From: Bacteroidetes bacterium GWB2_32_14
GTDB lineage: Bacteria > Bacteroidota > Bacteroidia > Bacteroidales > UBA12077
Assembly (NCBI GenBank): GCA_001768235.1
Contig: MENK01000022.1
Span: 1 to 64,000, forward strand
Reading direction: 5' to 3'
Length of the DNA: 64,000 nucleotides
The notes below the pieces were generated by a model. It was not told the DNA's origin. It made no database searches and saw only the letters and a list, made by a program, of their open reading frames with translations. A program made the position numbers and the translations under genes. Shown here in pieces: positions 9,021 to 18,309 of this stretch (within the stretch, counting starts at the first letter, position 1; the number at the start of each line of letters is the position of its first letter).

Positions 9021-10184
9021 TTAATCTTTTTTATTATTAATTAACCCAATCATCATTACAAATGCAGATAAAATGATAACCTGAATTATTAGTGATTTGT
9101 TAATAAAAATACAACCTTGTGATGCTGGTATTGATAAAAATAAAAGAATTGTAATTAATCCACGCGGAGCAATATAAAATAAAGGTTTTAATGGAAGTTT
9201 TAAAAGGTATAAATGTAAAGCTCTTAGTCCGAAAATTAATACTGTTATAACTATAGCCCATAAAAGAGAACTTAAATTTAATAGTTCTTTTGTTTCGATT
9301 AAAAAACCGAATAACAAGAAAAACATCGTTCGAATTAAAAAAGTCATTTCAGAAGTAAGATCCTTAAATTTTACAATTTCTTTCTCAAGTGTTTCTGTAT
9401 TAAATCTTAAAAAGAAGTCAAAATGTTTTAATTCATCGAGGTTTGCTAAAAACAAACCAAATAAAAGAATAACAATTAATGCCGGTAAATGAAATATTTC
9501 GGCAAAATAATATACAAGAATAATTATTAAAATAATAGGTAAGAATTTTACATGATGCTTTATTTTACTAAGTAATAATGCCAATCCAATAATAGCAATA
9601 AATGAAATGATTAAAATAATTATTATGTCTAATAAAAAATAACCAACTGATGAAATATTTATTACTTCATTTAATATTAAGAAGTTAAAAAATATAATCC
9701 CTAAAATATCAGATAAACTGCTTTCATATGTTATAAACTCTTTATCTGATGTTTTAAGATTTTTAATACTCGAAATAGCAATGGCACTGCTTATAATTGA
9801 TAATGGAATTGCATTAATTAAACCATATTTATATGGAATATTTCCAAAATAATAAAATGCAAAGGCAAGAATAAAACTTAGAATCAACATTGGAGATAAT
9901 GCAAAAACAAATGATTTAAAAATGAATTTATATTTTGATTTATCGAGTTTTAAATCTAATGTACCTTCTAAAACAATTAAAATCAGTCCTATCGAACCTA
10001 AAGCAGGTAATACAGGAGTCAAATCAGGAATATGTATTCCTATAACTTTTGTTACTTGATTAACACCCCAGCCCAAGAGCAATAACAATAAAACTGATGG
10101 AATATTTGTCCTGGATGATGAAATATCAAAAATATATGCTAAAAGTAGCAACAGGCAAAGAGTTATAATAATTGCTGAAGTCAT
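9021..10184 (-). CDS. Cation:proton antiporter (CPA family)
   Basis: ~12 TM segments, antiporter-like pattern incl. YIAPRGLITILLFL. Confidence 0.8.
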   Translation of the reverse strand: MTSAIIITLCLLLLLAYIFDISSSRTNIPSVLLLLLLGWGVNQVTKVIGIHIPDLTPVLPALGSIGLILIVLEGTLDLKLDKSKYKFIFKSFVFALSPMLILSFILAFAFYYFGNIPYKYGLINAIPLSIISSAIAISSIKNLKTSDKEFITYESSLSDILGIIFFNFLILNEVINISSVGYFLLDIIIILIISFIAIIGLALLLSKIKHHVKFLPIILIIILVYYFAEIFHLPALIVILLFGLFLANLDELKHFDFFLRFNTETLEKEIVKFKDLTSEMTFLIRTMFFLLFGFLIETKELLNLSSLLWAIVITVLIFGLRALHLYLLKLPLKPLFYIAPRGLITILLFLSIPASQGCIFINKSLIIQVIILSAFVMMIGLINNKKD

Positions 10185-10213
10185 ATTAAACGATTTAAAC
10201 TACTAATAATTAA

Positions 10214-10790
10214 CTATTTAAATAAAATATTGTATTCATCTAAATTATTAATATTCACTAATATTTTGTCATCATTTACATTTATTTTTTTCATTTTATA
10301 ATTACATAAGTATTCTTTAAAATGTAATTGATTATTTTTTTCATCTCGAATGCCGTTAATTATTTTCTCTGATATTAAAATTGGATGCCCTCCTCTCCCT
10401 TTATATTCAGGTACAATTAAATCTGACTCTAAAGAATTTTCAAGTAATTTATATAGTAAATCATGATTAACAAAGGAATTGTCAACATTATGTATATATA
10501 AAAAGGCTGTTGGGTATTTCTTCGACACCCAATCTTTACGAATAAAAACGATGCCAGACGGGGTGTCAGTTAATAATTATCCGAACAATTTCCAGAAATT
10601 TATAATTCTTCTCAATAAACGATGAATAATCGGTTTCGTTAATTATGATAACTATTTCTTTACATCCAAAACTATGATATTTATTAACGATATTTTCAAT
10701 AAATGATCGGTTTTGATCAAATTGTAACGACCACACTGTGATGATTTTCCTGTTGCAACAATAATAACAAGATTGTTATTTTTCCTCAGC
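10214..10790 (-). pseudogene. Degraded second copy of ygfJ-like NTP transferase
   Basis: Nucleotide-level homology to 13714-14313 with frameshifts and loss of the SRMGVPK-coding segment; only the 10214-10528 C-terminal ORF survives. Confidence 0.85.
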
Positions 10791-10941
10791 AATTTAGCAG
10801 TTATTGTCAAAACGAGAATTATGAAGATATTTCTTCCGATACACTATCAAGAGGTATTGAAGGTATTGAAGCTATTGAACAAATTGGATATGAAATAGGG
10901 AATATTTTTAAGAAGGATCATAAACCCAAATAATTGTTATT

Positions 10942-10974
10942 AAAAACCACGATAAAATTAATTATCGTGGTTTT
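10942..10974. terminator. Bidirectional hairpin terminator
   Basis: AAAACCACGATAA-AATTAA-TTATCGTGGTTTT. Confidence 0.75.
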
Positions 10975-10997
10975 ATTAATGGGAAAAAAATTTGATT

Positions 10998-12623
10998 CTA
11001 ACTTTCTGGAAGTAATTCTTTCGTTTTTAGTTTTGACGGAGTAAAAATTCCAATTACACCTTTCAGTCCCACACTCATTACAATATTATAAAAGAAGGCT
11101 AAAAAAGAAATTAATAACAATGAACCAGCTAATGCAGCAAGAATCATATATAGGTTAAATTCGCCATCAACATAAAGTGTACGGCGTAACATTCCTTTTA
11201 GTCCTGCCATTCCCATGAATGCCCCCATGCCGATTCCACCAATCAAATGTAACCAGAAATGAATATTCGCAAGTTTTTGGCTATATAATTTAGCCCCATT
11301 TGTAACAATAGGAAACAAGAGATATACTGCGGCATATAATGTCATTGTTAAACCAACAAGAACAGCAACGTGCACGTGTGGGCCAACAATCCACTGGGTG
11401 TTATGTAATATTCTGTTTAAACCTACATCAGCCTGCATTATACCCGCGGGAACAGCTAAAGCAAACCCGAGTAACCCTCCAAGTAGAAACTTTAATGGAT
11501 TTGTCATTTTTAAAGGCCTTGCACTCCATAATGTAGCCAATGTAATAAAAAAAGCTAAACCCTGAGTAATTAATTCAAATGCTGTTACAAGTTCTCCTGA
11601 AACAATCTTTAGCATAGCTGGTTGTGCCTGGTCTGAAAGTAAATGATGCGACCACACTGTCCACGAAACAACCAGTTCAAGCAATAAAGCAGCACGTGCA
11701 ATATTTTGCATAAATAACTTTTTCCCGGTAATCATAGTTGCTATAAGATACCATGTACCGGCAACAAAAATCAGAACCAATCCATCGGCAATTAAATCCA
11801 ATCCCCACCAAAACCAATTTTTATATAATAATGCATCAATTGCAGATTCTTTTAAATCAACCCCGAGTATGTTTGCAAGCATATAAATCAGGATCAATAC
11901 ACCTGTAAATAAAATAATGCTTGTATTTAAAACCATATCAACAGTACCACGGGCAATTGCAGCTACAGGCAATGGAACTAAGTGCTCTTTCCGGTTTTCT
12001 TTTTTGCGGAATAAATTTCTAAACCCGCTGTATCCAATAGCAGAACCAAGTAATGCTGCAGACGGTTGTTTTTCCCATCCTTCAGGGGTATATACAATGG
12101 TTTTAAAAATATTAATTATAAAAAATAACGTTCCAACCATTAGTATTGCAATTCCTAAAATAAAAAACGTGCCTCCCCAAACACTAAACTGACTAAAATC
12201 TGCAGGTAGCGGCCAATACAAAGTATAAAGCGGTGCATAATGAGATATAAATCCTGCGAACCAAAAAATAAATGTACCCGATGCCAATAATATTAACGAC
12301 CAGTTTGCAAGTTTGATACTGTATAAAGGTTTTTTCATTAAATATGGAGTCAGGAATAAAAAAGCTCCAAAAACCAATGCATAGGTTGAACCGAAAATCC
12401 CGACCAACGGGTGAGCTGTTAGAATTGCAAAAAATTGATTCGTGTTAATTAACGGTATTTGTTCAACCTCATATATTCGCATTATCATTCCTTCAATAAC
12501 AGCAAAACCATAATATATTAGTCCAACAACAACAAATCGCAATACTATTTTTTGCATTTGAGTTAAAGAATCCGGCTTAAATAAACCTTCAGTTCCATGA
12601 ATAAATGTATTCTTAAATGACAT
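10998..12623 (-). CDS. Heme-copper oxidase superfamily catalytic subunit, non-canonical (candidate NO reductase)
   Basis: Helix-VII HH (VWSHH), helix-X HxH (VGPHVHV), helix-II His (TAHPLVG); helix VI reads WWGLDLIADG instead of a His-containing motif. Confidence 0.8.
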   Translation of the reverse strand: MSFKNTFIHGTEGLFKPDSLTQMQKIVLRFVVVGLIYYGFAVIEGMIMRIYEVEQIPLINTNQFFAILTAHPLVGIFGSTYALVFGAFLFLTPYLMKKPLYSIKLANWSLILLASGTFIFWFAGFISHYAPLYTLYWPLPADFSQFSVWGGTFFILGIAILMVGTLFFIINIFKTIVYTPEGWEKQPSAALLGSAIGYSGFRNLFRKKENRKEHLVPLPVAAIARGTVDMVLNTSIILFTGVLILIYMLANILGVDLKESAIDALLYKNWFWWGLDLIADGLVLIFVAGTWYLIATMITGKKLFMQNIARAALLLELVVSWTVWSHHLLSDQAQPAMLKIVSGELVTAFELITQGLAFFITLATLWSARPLKMTNPLKFLLGGLLGFALAVPAGIMQADVGLNRILHNTQWIVGPHVHVAVLVGLTMTLYAAVYLLFPIVTNGAKLYSQKLANIHFWLHLIGGIGMGAFMGMAGLKGMLRRTLYVDGEFNLYMILAALAGSLLLISFLAFFYNIVMSVGLKGVIGIFTPSKLKTKELLPES

Positions 12624-12657
12624 ATATATAAATTTTTTTGTTTAACAAATGAACTAT

Positions 12658-13218
12658 CTAAACACCTTCGCATGGTGTAACTTCTACAGCATCTTTCAAT
12701 ACCATAAATACCCCCCTTGGGCCGGAGTACTCTGTTGAGCGAATAGTATAAATGCCAGGTTTGTCGAATTTCCAAAGAATGTCGTTTCTATGCCCGGGAA
12801 CAACCTGCATTTGAAAAACCATACTGTTATCCTGCCTGAACAATCCAAACCCATATGTTAAGTCATTTGATTTAACATCGAATAACACCAAATCATTACA
12901 GTTGATTACCAGTTTATCTGATGGCAATATAAACTCATGATTCGCAACAGATATTTCAAATGTCTTATCCGGATTATAATCTCCACGGTTTAAATCTACC
13001 GGGGCCCAGGGTATTGTATTGTATGTAATAATATGTAACGATACCCCAAGCACAGTTAAAAATCCTACAAATGTGTAAAAAATTGCAGGTCTTACTACAT
13101 TGCTTTTTCCTGTTTTAGTGATTTTGTATCCAAACCACAGCATTAAGAGAATTATTACAAGGCAATAAAACGTGTAAGCAATAGTTTGCCCCCAAAGAAC
13201 AACATTCGAATCGACCAT
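12658..13218 (-). CDS. Cytochrome oxidase subunit II-like cupredoxin protein lacking CuA ligands
   Basis: N-terminal TMs plus cupredoxin fold; CuA-loop equivalent STEYSGPRGVFM in place of CxExCGxxHxxM. Confidence 0.8.
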   Translation of the reverse strand: MVDSNVVLWGQTIAYTFYCLVIILLMLWFGYKITKTGKSNVVRPAIFYTFVGFLTVLGVSLHIITYNTIPWAPVDLNRGDYNPDKTFEISVANHEFILPSDKLVINCNDLVLFDVKSNDLTYGFGLFRQDNSMVFQMQVVPGHRNDILWKFDKPGIYTIRSTEYSGPRGVFMVLKDAVEVTPCEGV

Positions 13219-13466
13219 AAAAACCTCCTTTTTAATTTAAGTAATTGAGTAATTTAAATCTTCATCTATTTTATAAAGATATAAAGGAAGAGTTTTAAAG
13301 TCAAGATTCTTTAAGTAGAGAAAGCTGGTTTTAAAATCAGAATAATTTAAAATTCTTTTGCAAATGCTTTACATATAAAGAAAAAAACACGAAAAATATT
13401 TTTGGTATTTTAATACTTTTATTCTTATTTATATTTAATCTAATTAATTAGAGTTAGATTAGAAAT

Positions 13467-13712
13467 CACTATTGTCCGGTAAAACTTTTAACAAGTATTT
13501 ACTGTCGTGCTTACAGCACTTTTTATTTTTGTAAATTGCTGATTATTACCATGCTTTTGCCCCAATGAGGCTTTTGTTGAGTTCCAAAGGAACGGAAGTA
13601 TGGTAAAACAATACCAACCAAAAAGGAAAGCCCTGTAAGGGCGAAAGAAACATGCATGTCTTATTGTTTCAAGATATCATTATATATCTATATTTTTTAT
13701 CGGACAACAGTG
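13467..13712. mobile_element. MITE-like non-autonomous element
   Basis: Terminal inverted repeats CACTATTGTCCGGTAAAA / TTTTATCGGACAACAGTG, flanked by ATTAGAAAT / TTTAGAAAT; three internal mini-palindromes (13559-13571, 13582-13592, 13630-13642). Confidence 0.75.
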
Positions 13713-13713
13713 T

Positions 13714-14313
13714 TTAGAAATATAGTTTATAATCTTCTATTGTATTAATATTAATCAGTATTCTCATGTCATTAACATCCGTTTTTTTCCTGGAATATCG
13801 GGTAAGGAATTCTTTGAAATGAATTTGCTCACTGGTTTCAGAAATTATATCTGTAATAATTCTCTTCGTTATTAAAATAGGATGTCCTCCTCTCCCTTTA
13901 TATTCAGGTACAATTAAATCTGACTCTAAAGAATTTTCAAGTAAATTATATAGTAAATCATGATTAACAAAGGGATTGTCAACATTATGTATATATAAAA
14001 AATGACTGTTGGGTATTTCTTTTACACCCAATTTTAACGAATAAAAACGATGCCAGTCGGGGTGGCAATTAATAATTATCCGGACATTTTCCGGAAACTT
14101 ATAATTCTTCTCAATAAACGATGAATAATCGGTTTCGTTAATTACGATAACTATTTCTTTGCATCCAAAGCTATGATATTCGTTAACGATATTTTCAATA
14201 AACGATCGGTTTTTATCAAATTGTAACGACCATTTTGGAACACCCATACGTGATGATTTTCCTGCCGCAAGAATAATAACAGAATATTTTTTTTTAATAG
14301 TCGTATTTTGCAT
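13714..14313 (-). CDS. ygfJ: YgfJ/MocA-like nucleotidyltransferase (molybdenum hydroxylase accessory)
   Basis: LAAGKSSRMGVPK signature; YIHNVDNPFVNHDLL, YKGRGGHPILI; divergent from ygfK. Confidence 0.8.
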   Translation of the reverse strand: MQNTTIKKKYSVIILAAGKSSRMGVPKWSLQFDKNRSFIENIVNEYHSFGCKEIVIVINETDYSSFIEKNYKFPENVRIIINCHPDWHRFYSLKLGVKEIPNSHFLYIHNVDNPFVNHDLLYNLLENSLESDLIVPEYKGRGGHPILITKRIITDIISETSEQIHFKEFLTRYSRKKTDVNDMRILININTIEDYKLYF

Positions 14314-14424
14314 CCTTATTTTTCTAAAATACAGTATAAATATAGAATAATTTTAAGAATCTCAGCTGTTTTACTTAGATTTGTTACAGAATGTAAAAGT
14401 AATAATTCATAATTCTTTCAATAC

Positions 14425-17400
14425 ATGTCAGATAAGTTTTATCCTGTTTCAGTAAAGCAACTATTGCATATAATTTTAAAAGAATACGATAAAAGCCAGA
14501 GTATTTTTGGCATTCCCCGCGAGTTATTTTTTAATCCAACCATGAATAAGAAATTACTTGTAGAGCAATTTAATCAAACCATTGACAGTCCTATAGGAGT
14601 TGCTGCAGGCCCTCATTCACAGATGGCTCAAAATATTATTGCAGCCTGGTTAATGGGTGCTCGTTATATTGAATTAAAAACCATTCAAACTCTCGACGAA
14701 CTCGAAGTTTCGAAACCCTGCATCGATATGCAGGATGAAGGTTATAATTGTGAATGGTCGCAGGAGCTTAAAATTAAAGAAAGCTTTAACGAATACCTGA
14801 ATGCCTGGGTTATTATTCATATTTTAAACCACAAGTTTGGATATCGTGCTGAAGCCGGAACAATATTCAACATGAGTGTTGGTTACAACCTGGAAGGTAT
14901 TCTAAAAGACAATGTACAATGGTTTTTCAATAAGATGAATGACTGCACTGATGAGTTACATCAAAAAATTAATGAAATAAAAGTACTTTATCCCGAGATT
15001 ACTAAAATTAAGATTCCTGCTCAGATATCAAATAATATTACTTTATCAACCATGCATGGCTGCCCGGCCAATGAAATAGAATCTATTGCAGGTTATTTAT
15101 TAAATGAAAAAAAACTGCACACCTATGTTAAGCTAAATCCTACACTTTTAGGGCCAGAAAAGCTAAGAGAGATACTAAATAAAACGTTGGGATTTAAAAC
15201 TGAAGTACCTGATATCGCTTTCGAGCATGATTTGAAGTATCCTGATGCACTTAATATCATTAAATCACTGCAGGAAACTGCAAAAAATAAAAACCTGCAA
15301 TTTGGATTAAAACTAACCAACACGCTGGAATCTGTAAACAATAAATCCGTTTTTGGAGAACAGGTTGATATGATGTATATGAGTGGACGTGCTTTACATC
15401 CTGTTTCAATTCATGTAGCCCAAAAATTACAACAGGAATTTAACGGGAACTTGCAGCTTTCATTCTCAGCAGGTGCTGATGCGTTCAATATTTCAGAGAT
15501 TCTTTCCTGCGGATTTAAAACAGTAACTGTTTGTTCTGATATATTAAAACCGGGTGGTTATATGCGCATGAATCAATATGTTGATGAATTGTTAAAAGCC
15601 CTTGAATCAAATAAGGCTAATACTATCCCTGAATACATAAAATCAAATGCGTCGATTGAAGATTTAAAAAAAGCTTCATTAATAAACATCGAAAAATATA
15701 GCAAAAAAGTACTGAATTTAAAACATTATAAACGGGAGTATATTCAATCACCCGATATAAAAACAAACCGGGAATTAGGTTATTTTGATTGTATTGCAGC
15801 ACCTTGTAAAGATACCTGTGCAACAAACCAGGATATCCCGGATTACATGTATTATACTTCGGCCAATCAGTTTGGTAAAGCTTATGAAGTAATCCTGAAA
15901 ACAAACCCTTTTCCTTCAATAACAGGGATGGTATGCGACCATTTATGCCAGAATAAATGTACCCGGATAAATTATGATGAATCGCTTTTAATTCGTGAAG
16001 TTAAACGTTTTATATCAGAACAGGATGAGGTTAAACCGGATACTGCATCTAAAAACAATATAAAAGTTGCAGTTATCGGAGCAGGCCCATCGGGTTTATC
16101 TTGTGCATATTATTTAGCATTGGCAGGATTTTCAGTAGAAGTTTTTGAAGCAAATTCCAAAGCCGGAGGAATGATTCAGTATGCTATTCCCGGGTTCAGA
16201 TTAACAAACGAAGCAATTGAAAAGGATTTTAAAAGAGTAGCTGATTTAGGTGTTGAGATTCACTACAATACCAAGGTAGATAAAACAAAATTTGAGCTTT
16301 TAAAAGAAACATTCAATTACCTTTTTATTGGTGTTGGTGCTCCTGTTTCAGCGCCGATAGAACTTGAAGGTATAGAATCGAAAGGAGTAATTGATTCTTT
16401 AACATTCCTTTTTAAAGCAAAAAAGAATGAAAAAACAGGAATAGGCAAAAATGTTATTATTATTGGTGGTGGGAATACAGCTATGGATGCTGCAAGAACT
16501 GCATACCGTTTAGTAGGAAACGAGGGAAAAGTAACCATCGTTTATAGAAGAACTATTAATGAAATGCCTGCTGATCAAGGCGAAATTAAAGCAGTATTAG
16601 AAGAAGGAATGGAAATTATGGAGTTAACCGCTCCTGAAAAGATTATCAACGAAAATGGTGAAGTTAAAGCCTTATTATGCAACAAAATGAAATCAGGTGA
16701 AAAAGATTCATCGGGGCGACAAAAACCAATAAAAATTGAAGATTCTGAATTTGAAATCCCTTGCGATACTATTATTCCTGCAATTGGTCAAAGCCTGGAT
16801 ATCGATTTTATTCAAAACGAATTACTTAAAGCAAATACAGAAAATTACAAAACACAAATCGAAAATATTTTTATTGGTGGAGATGCTTTACGCGGAGCTG
16901 CTACAGCTATTAAAGCCATTGGCGATGGTAGAAAAGCTGCTGAACAGATAATATTTAAAGCCGAAATTGATTTTAAAATCCGGAAACCAAAGAATGGTAA
17001 AAATTTTAGTAAAAAAGAATTGATGCTCAAACGGGCAATTCGAAAATATGCTCCGGAAGTTAAAGAACTTGAAATTACAGATCGTAAGAATTTTAAATTA
17101 ATAAGTGAAACTTTAGATTCCGTTAAAGCAATTGAAGAAGCCGGCCGATGCCTTCAGTGTGATGAGATTTGCAATATATGTACTACCGTATGCCCTAATT
17201 TTGCTAATTATTCATATGAAATTGAACCTGTTAAAATTCAGCTTCAAAAAGCAATTGTTGATGAAAAAGGAGATATATCTATTACAAACGATGGATTTTT
17301 CGAAATCAGTCAGAAATACCAGATACTTAATATCGCCAATTTTTGTAACGAATGTGGAAATTGCAATACCTTCTGCCCCACTAATTCGGCTCCGTATAAA

Positions 17401-17700
17401 GAAAAACCCAAGGTTTATCTTACCAAATCATCATTCGAAAAAGCAACAGGAGGATTTTATGTTGAAGAATCAATAACAGGAACGAAAATAATTCATAAAA
17501 ATTTAACTAATCAGGAGAGTTTGCTTGAAACTGATGATGTTTATATTTATAGCTCTTCTAAAGCAATTGTACAACTCAATAAAATTGATTTTAAAATTAT
17601 TGATGTGCAATTTATAAATCATGCACGGGAAATCCATTTACACCAGGCTTCACAAATGAGTATTTTACTCAAAGGAATAAAAAACCTGGTATTTGAATAG
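14425..17700 (+). CDS. ygfK: YgfK-like putative selenate reductase subunit / flavoprotein oxidoreductase
   Basis: DHOD-like N-terminus, GltD-like flavin/NAD domains (GAGPSGLSCAYYLALAGFSVEVFE, IIGGGNTAMDAARTAYRL), C-terminal CNECGNCNTFCP ferredoxin motif. Confidence 0.9.
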   Translation: MSDKFYPVSVKQLLHIILKEYDKSQSIFGIPRELFFNPTMNKKLLVEQFNQTIDSPIGVAAGPHSQMAQNIIAAWLMGARYIELKTIQTLDELEVSKPCIDMQDEGYNCEWSQELKIKESFNEYLNAWVIIHILNHKFGYRAEAGTIFNMSVGYNLEGILKDNVQWFFNKMNDCTDELHQKINEIKVLYPEITKIKIPAQISNNITLSTMHGCPANEIESIAGYLLNEKKLHTYVKLNPTLLGPEKLREILNKTLGFKTEVPDIAFEHDLKYPDALNIIKSLQETAKNKNLQFGLKLTNTLESVNNKSVFGEQVDMMYMSGRALHPVSIHVAQKLQQEFNGNLQLSFSAGADAFNISEILSCGFKTVTVCSDILKPGGYMRMNQYVDELLKALESNKANTIPEYIKSNASIEDLKKASLINIEKYSKKVLNLKHYKREYIQSPDIKTNRELGYFDCIAAPCKDTCATNQDIPDYMYYTSANQFGKAYEVILKTNPFPSITGMVCDHLCQNKCTRINYDESLLIREVKRFISEQDEVKPDTASKNNIKVAVIGAGPSGLSCAYYLALAGFSVEVFEANSKAGGMIQYAIPGFRLTNEAIEKDFKRVADLGVEIHYNTKVDKTKFELLKETFNYLFIGVGAPVSAPIELEGIESKGVIDSLTFLFKAKKNEKTGIGKNVIIIGGGNTAMDAARTAYRLVGNEGKVTIVYRRTINEMPADQGEIKAVLEEGMEIMELTAPEKIINENGEVKALLCNKMKSGEKDSSGRQKPIKIEDSEFEIPCDTIIPAIGQSLDIDFIQNELLKANTENYKTQIENIFIGGDALRGAATAIKAIGDGRKAAEQIIFKAEIDFKIRKPKNGKNFSKKELMLKRAIRKYAPEVKELEITDRKNFKLISETLDSVKAIEEAGRCLQCDEICNICTTVCPNFANYSYEIEPVKIQLQKAIVDEKGDISITNDGFFEISQKYQILNIANFCNECGNCNTFCPTNSAPYKEKPKVYLTKSSFEKATGGFYVEESITGTKIIHKNLTNQESLLETDDVYIYSSSKAIVQLNKIDFKIIDVQFINHAREIHLHQASQMSILLKGIKNLVFE

Positions 17701-17712
17701 AATTTTTCTAAC

Positions 17713-18174
17713 TTACAATTTAAAGTTTTGTTTCACCTTGGTTTCTGCCATAACAAACGAACTGTAAAATTGAGTAATATTTCCGATAGTAGAGAATTTT
17801 GCAGTAACAAAATTATGGAAATCATCCATATCATTGCAATATACTTTTAACAGAAAGTCAATATTACCCGATATATAATAACATTCCATCACTTCATCCA
17901 TTTGGCTCATTTGTAGTTCAAACTCATCAATAGCTTCTTTGGTATGTTTATTTAGTGAAACGGATATGTAAACAATTAATTTCTTCCCAATTAATTTAGG
18001 ATCGATTAGAGTTAAATAATTTTTTATATATCCACTTTTTTCAAGTTTCTTTATACGTTCGTGAATAGGAGTTGTAGATAAATGCAATTTTTCTGATAAT
18101 TCGCGAATTGTAATCCTGCTATTTGTTTGTAATACATTAAGTAGCTTTCTGTCAATTTCATCAAGTGGTTTCAT
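17713..18174 (-). CDS. Lrp/AsnC family transcriptional regulator
   Basis: LDEIDRKLLNVLQTNSRITIRELSEKLHLSTTPIHERIKKLEKSGYI plus RAM-like domain. Confidence 0.95.
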   Translation of the reverse strand: MKPLDEIDRKLLNVLQTNSRITIRELSEKLHLSTTPIHERIKKLEKSGYIKNYLTLIDPKLIGKKLIVYISVSLNKHTKEAIDEFELQMSQMDEVMECYYISGNIDFLLKVYCNDMDDFHNFVTAKFSTIGNITQFYSSFVMAETKVKQNFKL

Positions 18175-18309
18175 CCTAGCTTATTTTCCTGTTAATAATT
18201 ATAAAATTTCGAACAAATATAAGTTATTTCTATCATTATACAAATTATTAGTTATTTTTCCTATATTTTTGTATTTTAAAAGAATATATAAATATATTAT
18301 CTATCTTGC

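Noticed and set aside
12563-12775. 70-aa minus ORF spanning the subunit I/II junction
   Set aside because: Frame-shifted overlap of two supported genes; shadow ORF
15123-17476. Antisense/alternate-frame ORFs inside ygfK
   Set aside because: Fully contained in a strongly supported gene; no start context or domain signature
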